Assembly: GCA_030698625.1 (NCBI GenBank)
Contig: JAUYMS010000035.1
Coordinates: 73,950 to 137,949, forward strand
Direction of reading: 5' to 3'
Origin: Candidatus Omnitrophota bacterium
GTDB lineage: Bacteria > Omnitrophota > Omnitrophia > Omnitrophales > Aquincolibacteriaceae
DNA: 64,000 nt
Position numbers and translations under genes: made by a program
Notes under the pieces: model-generated
What the model was told of the DNA's origin: nothing
Seen by the model: only the letters and a program-made list of their open reading frames with translations
Databases searched by the model: none
Part shown: positions 1 to 12,000 of the stretch, piece after piece
Position numbering within the stretch: position 1 is the first letter of the stretch
How the letters are laid out: each line of letters starts with the position of its first letter

Positions 1-1
1 A

Positions 2-3000
2 GAATGGATGCGTTTCAAGAAAAGTTATGACCAGGGAAAACTCTTGCTTATCGATTATCTCAAACGAAGCCAAGCCTTTGTCGATACAGCGGCCTATTCG
101 AATATTTCCCTACTCCTTGAGGCCGAACACTCAGAGGATGCGGCTCTTCACGAGCGCGCCAAAGCCATGGACGGAAAAACTTTCTTTGCGGAAATAGAGG
201 CCATGGAGCGGGATCTTGCGCGCTGTTACCTTGCGACTACGCGGGACAGAAATATCTTTAATTATTACCGGGTGTTGAGTCTCCTCAAACGTCTGAGTGC
301 GATTGAAGTCAGTGCCGAGGAATATCAGGCCGTCGCTTCGAGGCTGGCACATCTGAAAACGCGTAAGCTGGCCCGATTTATCGTCGGCGAAACCGGGGAG
401 ACCATTGCGTTGTCTAAGGAGTGGGAGAAGAATATCAGAAACGCCGTAAACTTCTATGAGCTGGCAGGTCGCCGTGACGACGCAATTGAGAAGTCGCTCG
501 CGAAATACCTGCGCCAGGACGAAGAGAAAGCGGCTGTCCTCGTATTCGGAGGTTTTCATAAGGGCCGTATCATTGAGATACTCCACCGCAGGGGTTTTTC
601 CTACCACGTCGTGGTTCCGAAGATTACGGGTGTCAGTTCACGGCATCAGGAGCAATACCGGAAACTGATGAGCCGGGGATACGACCGCTTTGAGATTCCC
701 GCGCGCGTGGCGAAGGCCGCCCGGCCGGCCAGTGATATCTCCGTAGTAACCGTCGACCCCCGTCAAGAACCTGCATTTCGCGCCGAGTTGCGTGTGCTGG
801 GGTCTATCGTGAAAAGCCTGCAGCGGCGCGGACAGAAGGCCGCACCGTCTGAGATAACGCTCCAACTTAAGAGCCGATCCGAGCTCCGGTCTCCCGACAG
901 AGATTCTAGATTTAAAGGCGTCAACGAAGGGTATTCTGCGGTTGTGATGCAGGTCTCCGAACCCGTTCGCAGCCGCATACTGCAATTTGGGAAAAAGATT
1001 CCGGGTGAGGATCTCTTCTTTCAGGAGTATGAAACCGATCTCGCGCGCGTCAAAGAGCCGCACATAACATTGCAGTACCGCATCGAGACGAACGATCCCT
1101 CGGAACTCGCGAGGGTGGTTAAAAGTTTTGGCCCGATTCGCGTGCGGCTCGGGAAAACCGGAATTTTTGAACGGCCCGATGCAGGTTACGACGTGGTCTT
1201 TCTTCAGGCCGAAGGGGAGAGATTGCATGACTTACACAACCTCATCGCGAACGACCTGGATCATGACAGCCCCTTTTTAGAATTCGCTCCCCATATCACC
1301 TTGGCTTATGTGAAGAAAGGCCTCGGGGTGAAGTACGACAGTATCAGTGAGCTGGAAGGTATGACCTTTGAGATTGATACGGTGAGCTTTGTGCAGGGGA
1401 ACGGTGACCAAACGGAGATTCGCCTGGCAGAGGAGAGCCCTGAGCCGTTTGCGCGTCCGGCCGAGGAGAAAGCGTCGGCAGCGATCACCAAGGCCAGAGG
1501 AATGCAAAGGGCCGTCGGTTCGGTTCAAATGCTCGACTTTGCCATTGCCGATGAAAAAATCACCACAATGCCGATTCCTCTTCAACCCAGGTTCGGAACG
1601 CGGGCATGGTTCGAATCTGCGGCAGGTCTGGTCCGCGAACTTGCCATCGGGCTATTCGTGATTACGGTATTTACGGCCCTGAACTTTTTTGTATACCTGC
1701 CCTGGAGCGCACCCCTTGTGGCGGCATCTCCGCTCATGTTCTTTCCAACGGCAATGCTTTTCGCCGTAGTGACTACCTATTTGGGAGGCTTTCTGGCCAA
1801 ACGATTCAAAACTTATTTCTCGCTCTCTAAGTATTTCCAGCCGGATCAGACCCTGCGCGAACGGATCTGGAACAACATCCGCGAAACGGTAATTCCTGAG
1901 AAAAAATTTGTCCGCATTATTCTTCAGACCTTTCTCTTCGGGCTGCCGGTCTACGGGTTTTTTCTATTTGGCTGGTATATTCCACACATCATACCGGGCG
2001 CCGGTCTTCTGCCGGCCTTGGGCCGTGCCGCATTCGTTCAGTTGCTGCTCGCACCCTTCTTTATCGATCCCGTTAACTATGTGGTTGGCCGCATATTTTT
2101 CGAGAAGAAGAGTTTTGCCGAATCTGTCAGGCAGGCCAGGAAGAATCTGCCGACGTTTACGCTCTCGGCTATTGTCGTTTGGTTAGGACCTACGATCTTT
2201 GCCCTTTACAACCCCAATGCGATCACCACATTCGTGTGGCTTGGAATCGCGCAGCTTATTTGGACAGTGATCTCACTTCTCCTGCTGGAAAAGGAGAAGC
2301 TCAATCTGAACACCAAGGTGAAGCATTTTCTGAAGCGCCGTTTCGGTATCGTGACGGATAAGAACAGCGACGGAGTTATCGGAAGAGTCGCTTGGTTATT
2401 CGATTCATTTTATAACCTGCCGTGGTTCGGCTTGTACATTCTGATTCTCGTTTATACGTTCTATTTTTCGACTTTTATCCATTTGGCAACTGTGATTTAT
2501 CTGACCCTGCAGAACCCCATCATTATCAGTGATGGTGTCGTAATCGGAATGCTGCTCGGGGGAATCGCATTCTATCCCTTTATTTATCCCGTATACCGGC
2601 GATTGATTCGGTATGAGGAAAGAATCATGGACAGGACACCGCTTAAGGGTATTTTTCAGCGGGGAGGTCCGCCTGCCTCGATCGGTGAATTTAATCGCAT
2701 GTCGAACGAACTTCATGAGCAGGCACGGATCCGGGCCGAATTTTTTGACGTTTTTGACGGCGCTGAGGCGAGAAGCCGGCTGACTGATGCTGAAAAGGGG
2801 GATCACCTAAGGCTTTCAGAGACACAGTGGAAACAAGAGAATCGCGGCTTTTCCTATCTGGAATCAACATGGTTGTTCAACAAGTACCGTGAAATATCGG
2901 CATTCGAATCTGCCGTCAGATTCTATGAAGAGTCGCCTAACCAAGTGTTTCGAAATAGTGACTCTGTTCGTGCGGGTTATGTGCTTGCGCTTCATCAAAT

Positions 3001-6000
3001 GGGCCTGAGTCAGATTTTTAATTCCCGTACGTCTTTGAGTGGAAGGCCTTACCTGGATCGGGCGTCGAGCGCGGCGCGAACTGCCATCAACGAACGTATT
3101 GAGGATGCAATGGCGGTCCCCCTCGTAGACGGCTATACCGTTTCGGACCTCGTCAAAGAGCTGGGGCGGCCTTATGACGCATGGCGACAACCGCAGGTGC
3201 GGCTGCTGGTTGATGCGTTCAATCGGAGATTTAATGGTGAAGACCTGTTCGCGGAACCCGAATTTCGCTTCAAAGACGGCCGATTGAAGACAGGAGCTCT
3301 GTTGAAGCGAGTGGAAGAAAAGGCGGATTTCGTCGAAGAGGCGATTTCAACGATCAACAAGAGGATTGTGGAATCCGTTTATCCCGATCTTTATCTGGGC
3401 CTTGCGGCGGCACATAAGAATAAATATATACTGACAAGTCTCCTGACAACGGAATTGAAGAAGCCCAAGCGAGACAGAAAAGTCGAAATGTTGGACAGAT
3501 GGTTTCTGCTCTATGACACCTATTTCCCGGAGGGACTGTTGAAACAGCAACAATTTCGAATGGAGAAGAACAATCTGAGCCCGTTGCGGGTGGTGGCGGA
3601 GTATGAACGGAATGCGCAGTTCGCGTCAGCTCTCATTGATGAGGTCGAGGCCAATGGTCACCGGGCCCTCTACCTCGCCTACGAGATCTACATGGAAGTT
3701 TTCAAACAGGATCTTCTCAATTACCACGCGGGAATGAATGTCGTGCGCGCTTTAATTTCCTTCGGGGGACCGGCGGATTTAATTCAGGCGAAAGAATTGG
3801 CGCTGATTGTGCGTACCTCCGCCGAACACGGGGGGCCGAAATCCTTCTGGCGAAATGCAACGCTCTTGGAGATGGCTCTGGTACAGAAAGATACGCGCCG
3901 GGTAACGCAGAGTTTCTCTCGGCTTTTGGAAGTCGTTCAGAACGATTCCGCCTATGAATCATTTCGCCGTCATCTCGAGCGATGGCGGGACTTGACTGTC
4001 AGCCGAGGAGAATCACACGACGAATTGGACTGGGTGATCAAACATCTGTCTTCGGTCGCCGCGAGCCGCTATAAAAGCGAGCCGGTTGAGACGTTAAGCA
4101 CGGCGGCGTCTGAGGATGGCCGGGCCCAGGCGATGGTACAGCTTATGAGGTCCAGAGAGCGGGCACGTGAGGATTCGGTCACTGAGACGATCGACAGGCG
4201 CGTGATACGCCTCGACCAGTACCGAACGGCGAATCTTCTTCCCAACAATATTGCTCAGGGAGGATTTATTGTCGACATCTTGGGCAGTACGGCAGACTCT
4301 GATCTGATTCAGGGCATCGTGGAGTACGACGTGCCGGGTGGCGTCTCGCTGAAGGATATCAAAGATCCGGAAGAAGCGGATCAATGGATCAACCATTTTG
4401 TCGATCGTGTTTTTGGCTTGGTGCAGTGGGATGACGCGCGGCAGGCCTATGTCAGGGTCTATGAGGACCTGGATCAAGTACAGCATCGCGAACTCGATGC
4501 CGTGATGACCGGATTTCGCGAAACGGTTGCGGCGCGCGTTTCGGAGAGAGGGACGACCAACGCCCTGGCAGCCGCGGCCATGGGCTTCGGTGATGCCCGT
4601 TACGTAAATTTCACGAAGCAGCGCCTAAGCGCCGCCAAGGCTCGATACGATCTTAAACGGGATTTGAGAAAGGCTCTTGATGAATTGCTTGTGAACAAGA
4701 ATGCCGATGCCTTCCGGGAGGCGCTAGTGGAAGCCGAGTCGAACAACGGCAGGGAATTCGCGATCGCCGAGATGGTCATCAAAGCGCCTATTGCGATGGG
4801 AACGGCAGGAACGGGCAAGCGTCTTATGGTTGAGGGTTCCGAAGGACGGCATCCGTTACTCGTCCGGGAGCTCAATGAGATTGAAGAAGAACCCATCGCG
4901 ATCGAGATCGAACGAGACAAAAGCGGTGTCATTCAGGCCGTCATCCTGAGAAACGGATGGTATCGGGATTTATACCGGTTCGGCTACCAGAGAATCGAAG
5001 GGGAAGACCTGGAAAACCTGAGATCCGGCGAAGGTTTGCGCGTTCGCGATGCCGTATCTGCCTATGACGGTGATGGCAAACTTGTTCCCAGTGATGTCTA
5101 TCTGAATTTTGCGCCCTATGCCGCGGACCGCCACCAGCGCACGCTGAGCTATACGGCGGATGGCTTTTATGTCGGGGGTCATCTTGTCGACAAGCCGTCG
5201 GTGGAGTATTTCTTTGACGACGATGCGCGTGCCGCGTTCAACAGCACCATGAGACGCTATTTGCAAACCGTCGGCGAAAGACACCAAAGCTCTGGAGTTA
5301 CTGAACGCTCCGAATTGAGAGTTCAGGATGAGATTCAAGTTGTGCGGTCCGAGCTGCGCGACGGCAAGGGGATAAATGTCTTGCCCGAACTTATCGCAGT
5401 GTCGTGGCTGTTGGTCATGGGAAATCCCGTCCAATCGGCGGCAGTGCTTCTCCCCGCATTCATATTCGCGGCCGCGATTTCACGGTTGGCTTTATTCGCG
5501 GCTATCGGAATCCACGGCTTGGGACATTCGTTGAGCTCGGTGCTCACGGACGGAAAATGGACGTCTGAAAAAGTGAATTACGGGGATGTCCTCAGAGGCC
5601 TCCTGCCTTTTCAGGAAATCCCAGCGCCAAGCCGGAGCGTTCGGGAGACAACACCGCAGGCCGATGCGGGTATTGAAGGTCCGGTACGGACTCGCGTTAA
5701 GGCGGCAAGCGGGATTTTCTTCAACGCGATTGCCGTTTATCTGCTTATTGCTTTCGGTCTGCCGGCCTCGGCGATCGCATTCAGTGGCTTCAGTTTACTC
5801 GGCGCGGATCTAGCCCTTTACGCATTGGCCGCGCTGGCGTCATGGAATGTCGTCTATGCGATCACATCGCTTGCGGATGTGCGCTCTATCCTGAGCGGGA
5901 AGGCGACTGTCTTTTGCTGCGGTGTCGTCGGAGCCATCGGATATGACGAAACGGACCTAATTAAAAAGATTCAGGCAATGATGTTCTTTACCCTTCTGCG

Positions 6001-9000
6001 GGGTCAGCAGGCCTTCGGTATATCTCAATTATTCCTGTATTCGGAAAGGGCATTTAGGCGCCTTGCCGTGGAAGGCGAGGGGATTCGAGACAGCGTCAGG
6101 GTTTTAGACGCTTATCAACCTGAAGAGAGCGACCGCATTGGTCCCAAGGGGATTAAGGTGCTCAATACCAAGCGTGGAAATCTGATACGCAGATTCGTGA
6201 GACGGTGGCTATTCTGGGGCAAGATATGGGAATTCGCAAACTTTAAACCCTTAAAGGGGTGGTTCTCGTTTATCGCGCATTCGCGGTACGCTACCGTAGG
6301 TCCGACTTCTAAGCTGGAAACCCATCCTCATTCCTGGATGGACCCGCGGCGTGTTGTTCAGTGGCGTGCTCAGGGCGATAAGCTGGTGGTCTCGGAGAGA
6401 ATTTTGAGTAATCGCATCGTACACAACGGCGACTTTAACGAGTTCAAGACTCTGTTTTATAAGTTCATGGGCAAGGAGAGGACGATCCCGGAGCTCAAGG
6501 CATGGCTCGAGCGCGTACTCAACACACCCAACGCAACGACGGGCGATTCGCCGAAGATTGCCGGCTTGATGGATTTTCTAATAACGCAAGGCATGTGGTA
6601 TTCCTCGGTACGATTTGCCTACCACACGGTTATCCCTGAATCATTCAATGATGTTATGGACGGTGAAATCCCCTCCGAGGACGATTTGACCTTTTGGGCC
6701 GCGGTTTTTGAAGATGCGTTTATCGAGACGCGAGACGAACTGCTTCGGGCCGATGCCCGATCCCTGGCGGACTATGACTCAGACGCAGTGGAAGCCTTGA
6801 TTCGGACAGTTACCGAGAGGATAAATCGAGATCCGGCGGTCTCCTTTCGCTTTCTGGGTCTTCCCTATGAGAAGCGAGAAAGATTCGCGCGGGCCTCGAT
6901 CTATGCCTTTTTGGAAAATGATTCCTACCGAGCTGCGCAGACGCTGTTAACCAACGCCTCGGATAACAGCACTTTTGGCTTGGCCATTCAGTCGACCACA
7001 GATGTGGACAAAAAACGCACGGTTCTCGTGACAAAGGCTCAGCCCATGATGATCAGCCGCGATAAGTCCAACGGGAATATCTATCATGCTTCCGAAGCCG
7101 ACGCCGCGAAAGCCAAAGAGCTGATCGATCGGGACAATCTCGAACTGTTTCGCATGGACCAGACAGGCGAAGCCGTGGCGATAGGCTTGGAGCAGAAGAA
7201 TGCGTATTCGCTGGCGACGAGGGCAGAAGTGCCCCTGGCGGTCGTCGAGCGCCGATGGGTTAGCGCCGAGGATAATCCGTATGTTTCAACCCCGCCGCCG
7301 GCGGAAGCAGTGAAACGGGGAGATGTGGACCCCATGACCCGGGATGTGCTGGGTATTCCCGCGGAACGGAAACGCGTTCGCGACGCTTGGGAGGGTACGA
7401 GTCTGGATAGAAATAATTTGAATCTTGAGGCGGCTGATAATTTCGCAGAAGACATGATTAAGAAGATCGCGGAGCAGCAGGCGTTGACAGAGACGACCGG
7501 AAAGGCCTATCGCGCGGCAACGCCTGACCTCTTGGTGGTAGGCCTGGAAAAAAGCGAATGGGTCGGCGAAAATTTTGTGAACAATTTCTCAAAAATTGCG
7601 CCTTTACCTATGCGAACGATCAGTTCAAATACCTTCCTGCGGGAGATCGTCAAAACGCATCAAACGCTCGTAGGTGAAAACACGACCGTTCTTTTTATCA
7701 GCGAATCGGGTCAGTCATTCCCGACCTATCAGGCCCTCGTAAAGGCGGAAGAATTGCGCAGAAAAGGCGCTATCGCCGAAACCTTTATTCTGACCCATCA
7801 ATTCGATACCGAAATGGCGGATGCCATCGGACAGGCATTCCATCGTAGTGCCCCTTTTACCGGCCGTATCTTTACGACAGGCTCCTGGCCTAGCCATGCC
7901 GAAGCCGCATCAAGGGCGGTGGTCGCACTCGATCAAACCCTGACGCAATTATGGCTTCACATCGCATCACGCATGGTAGAAAACGACATTCCGATTAGCG
8001 GCGCGTTACAACAATCCAGGCAATTACTCAGGGATCTTAAGAAAGACAATGGAGATCTTATTGCCGGAAGTCAGGCTGTGGTGGAGTCGGAGGATCTAAA
8101 GAGCGGCGCCTTGAAAACCGCATGGGAAATCAAGGCGACGGCGTGGACAACTATCTTTATGAAAGCCGCTATTTTTAGTACCGTCTTAGTCGGTTTTCCC
8201 GCAGTGACCGCCTCGATCTTGGGAATCTTAGGTTATTCCTTTGTGCAAGCCCTCGCAATCACGGAGGGGATCGCTCTCTCGGCCGTACTGCTCCGCCTTT
8301 TCGACACGTTCCTGTACACGTTTGGCGGAGGTATTATCATCGTCGGTTTGCGTGTCCTAGGCAAATGGCGGGGGAAGTCAAAAGGACAGATTGCCTCACG
8401 CGTCGGTATGTGGACCTTGGCGATCATCAGTGCCAGGAATCACCGCTTTCTCGGCCGGTTCTTGCGTGAAGGTTTTTCGCTTTCGCCGGGACTATTTACG
8501 ATCAACCCGGAAGCGGAAGATCCCGAAACAGCACTTCATGTCCTGCAGCCTCATCGAGGATGGCTCATTTTGTATGACCTCCCGAATGGGGAACTCAGTG
8601 AGGGGATGGCCTTGGAACAGCGCGCCGTGCTCAAACTGGCGCCTTCCTTCGAGGGCAATAGGAGTTTGGGCGCAACCCCGCAGAGCACCCTCCTGACAAC
8701 CGACGAGAAGTTAGCGGCCAAGTCAGGGCGACCCACGATTGTTCCTCACCGCTCCGAACTACGGCAGGAAGACGGTGCAGATCTTCGAGCCGACTTGATC
8801 GAAGGTCTCTTTGATTCTGCGATCCGCCTGGACGCCGGATACAGTTTTCTCAGCACGGTCATCGGCGAGACCGCGACATTGAAAATCCCGCTGTGGGGCA
8901 ACCTAAGGCTCTGGTCTTGGTGGCGGAAGCGCGGCGGCAAACGAACCGATCAAGCAGCACAGCCAGTCGGCCGAGGTGAGATTGATCCTGTCACGCAGGA

Positions 9001-12000
9001 TGTTCTGAGGATTCCGTCCGAACGCGGGCGTATCCTGAACGCCTGGACGATAGACTCGGCAGTGAACACTAAGAACCTCGCCCATGCGGACCGTTTCGCG
9101 GAAGCCATGAAAACGAAGGCTAGAGAATACCGTGAATTGGAGGAGACGACAGGGAGAAGGTTTGTGCTGGAAACACCGGATCTGTTGATCATTGGCCATG
9201 ACCAGGGGTTGTGGGCCGGTGAACAGTTCGGCGATAACCTCGAAAGAATCGCGCCCATCCATATTCGAACGGTAAGTGAAAATGTTTTCCGGCAGGAGAC
9301 GTCCAAGGCAAACCAAAAACTTGTAGGCAAGAATACAACCATCCTGTTTATCGACGAATCAGAATTAACGGAGTCGACCGATGACGTTGCCATGGGCGCC
9401 GGGAATTTTATCCTGACGCACCGTTTTGACGGCGAAACGCTCGGCGGGGCACGCGTCCTGACCACGAATGCACAACCGAGCCGTGCCGATATCCCGTCGA
9501 GGACAGTCGTCGCGCTGCAACAGACATTGACGCAGTTATGGTTACATACCGCAAACGCGATGGCGGCGGACGGCAGTGCTACTATGGGTTCGCCGGAGTC
9601 ATCAGCCGAGCTCCTTGAGTTGCTATACCATAAAAATTCTGAGACGGTCGCCGCAAGCGCCGCCGCGATTAACTCGGTTGAACTTCGAGAGGATGCGAGC
9701 CGGTGGGCGTGGGAAGTGAGGACGCGCGCTACGGTAGCCATCTTCATGAAAGCATTGGTTGCCGTAACGGTGTTTGCCGGTTTTCCGGTCTTCGCGGGCC
9801 TTGCGTCGCATGGGTTCGGCGTCCCTTTCCTGACAACGCTCGCAGTCGCAGAGGGGGTTGCGCTTCTTGTCTATCTTTTTAGACTCCTGGATACGCTGTT
9901 TTACAGTTTTGGCGGCGGGGTTATTGTTCTCATCTTGCGTGTCATCGCCAAACTAAGCGGTCATTCAACCGGGCAGATCATGTCTCGCATGGGTGCAAGA
10001 ACGATCGCGATCAGCGATCCGGTCAACCATCGCTTGCTTGGAAATTTTCTCCACAAGGGAGTTTCGCGTGCGCATGCCGTATTCGGCATCAATCGAGAAA
10101 ACGCGGATCCGGATGAAGCTCAGCACGGATGGCATCCCACGACGGCATGGCATGTCCTTCTCGGTGCGCCCGACGGAAGACGGAGTGAGGCCCTGGAGCT
10201 TGAGGAAGGTGTGATTACGGAGCTTGCCGATGCGTTTAGTCAGAATGCATACTTCGGAGCCAGACCGCAGATTACGACTCTGACCACGAATCCAAATTTG
10301 GCGGAAAGCACAACGGGTACGGTCATCGTGACGCGCGACGCCGCACCGGCATCAGATGCAGAAACCGACCTTTCCGCAGACTTGAAAGAGGGGTTGTTTG
10401 ATTCTTCGCGACGATTGGATGCGGGGTTTAGTTATTTGAGTACGCTTATGCGTTCTGTGGCGACGGTGAAGCTCCCGGTTCTAGGAGAGGTGAGGTTATG
10501 GGCTTGGTGGGGAACGCAGGCCGGAACAAAGACCGTGACCACGCCTTCGCCGTTCGAAGGCCCCATTCTGGAAGCAACGCGGACCCCGAAATTAGAAGAG
10601 ATTCCGGCCGAAAAGGAAGTGGCGCCGCTTACACTGCAGGCCGGGGGAGGCACCGTAACATCGGCCAGGTTCCAAATAAGAGAAACTCCTGTCTCTTATT
10701 ATGGCATTGCGTGGAAATTCTTTACCCGGGACGTCTTCGGCCACTTAACATTTCTCGTTCTAGCGAGCATCTTTTCCCTTTCGCTTCTCATGCACCCGTG
10801 GGCCATCATTCAATATGCGATCTTCTTCGTATCAATCCTCATCTTGGATCTGTGGAGCTACTGGCACACCACCTGGAAGAAAAATCCCAATCTGGGAGGC
10901 GCCATCACATTCATCATCTCCAGCATCTTTTTTCAGGGTCTGATGTACGTGATCGACCCGAATCATATCCTGGTGACATTTATCCCGGGCCTCTATCTGC
11001 ACCGGTACATCCTCATCCCCTTCGTAGTCCCTCTTCTATTGGCCTATGTGGGCCGGTTCCTCCTAAGACAGCGGGCCGATACCCCGGGGCGGGTTAAAAA
11101 GTACGTCACCCAAGAAATTCCAAGAGGGCGCTTTATCACGAGGCGCTTTATTGGCGATGAATATCCGAAGGCGCATCCGGCGCTGTTCCCTGACGGAACG
11201 GTGAGTCCGGCCTTCGAGCGGAACACGACAGCCGCCTATAATCTATTGATGGCTGCAGGACACAGGCATGAAGGGATTCAGTTCATCTTTGAGCGTATTC
11301 TACAGGGGATAGAGGAAGCGCAAGGCTTAGAAGGGCTTCAGAAGCTGGATCTTTCGTTCGACTTGGATAAAATCTTTCTGATCTACGCCGATACGCAAAC
11401 TTTATCAGGCGAGGCCGTCGTCAAAAAATATCTGCTTGGATTTAACCCAAGCCTGGCTGCTTTACAGAAGGATGAAACGGCCATGGATGAAATTCTCGCC
11501 AAATATGAAAACCTTACCAATGAGTTTACGGGCATTTTGGATTCCTCGGCTATATTGCAGCAGCTTCACCGGTTAGCCTCCCAAAACTTGGATGCCCTCA
11601 CCAGCAAAGAGGACATCCTGGCACTTTTGGCGAACTTTCTCGGCGGGCTTCGCCCAAGCAATGTGATGCTGCTAGAGCGAAGGCTTCAACACCTTGAAGA
11701 AGTCTTAAAGATTGTGGACGAAGAGCAGCGGCATGGCCGCTCCGAGCTGCGAAGCACGACGAGGCGTGAGTTTCTGAAGCAGTTAGCGGCGACGCCGATT
11801 GCTCTTCAGATGGCCGGTTGGGAACCGGCGGCGCGAACGGTGCAACCGATGAACTGGCTCGTGAAACATCTCGGCTCCAAACTCGCGCCGGAACTAACTC
11901 GTGCTTGGAAGAGAAGCCAGGACAGGGTCAACGTTCCCACTCTGCTGACGAAGGTGCTCTCGGTATCCTTCCGGGTCTTGCGGGAGCAGAGCGGTGTCTG

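Noticed and set aside
8-10. ATG at 8 as the true start of giant gene 1
   Set aside because: The frame is open through the left edge, and the residues align with the middle of the N-terminal domain of the gene at 52618.
9674-9688. SVELR in SIS copy 2 as a degenerate RSELR
   Set aside because: It does not align with the RSELR of copy 1 and lacks the first Arg and Ser in register.
8950-9747. 265-codon open frame on the minus strand
   Set aside because: It lies wholly inside the SIS repeat of giant gene 1, is Ser/Arg-rich low-complexity shadow sequence and has no family features.
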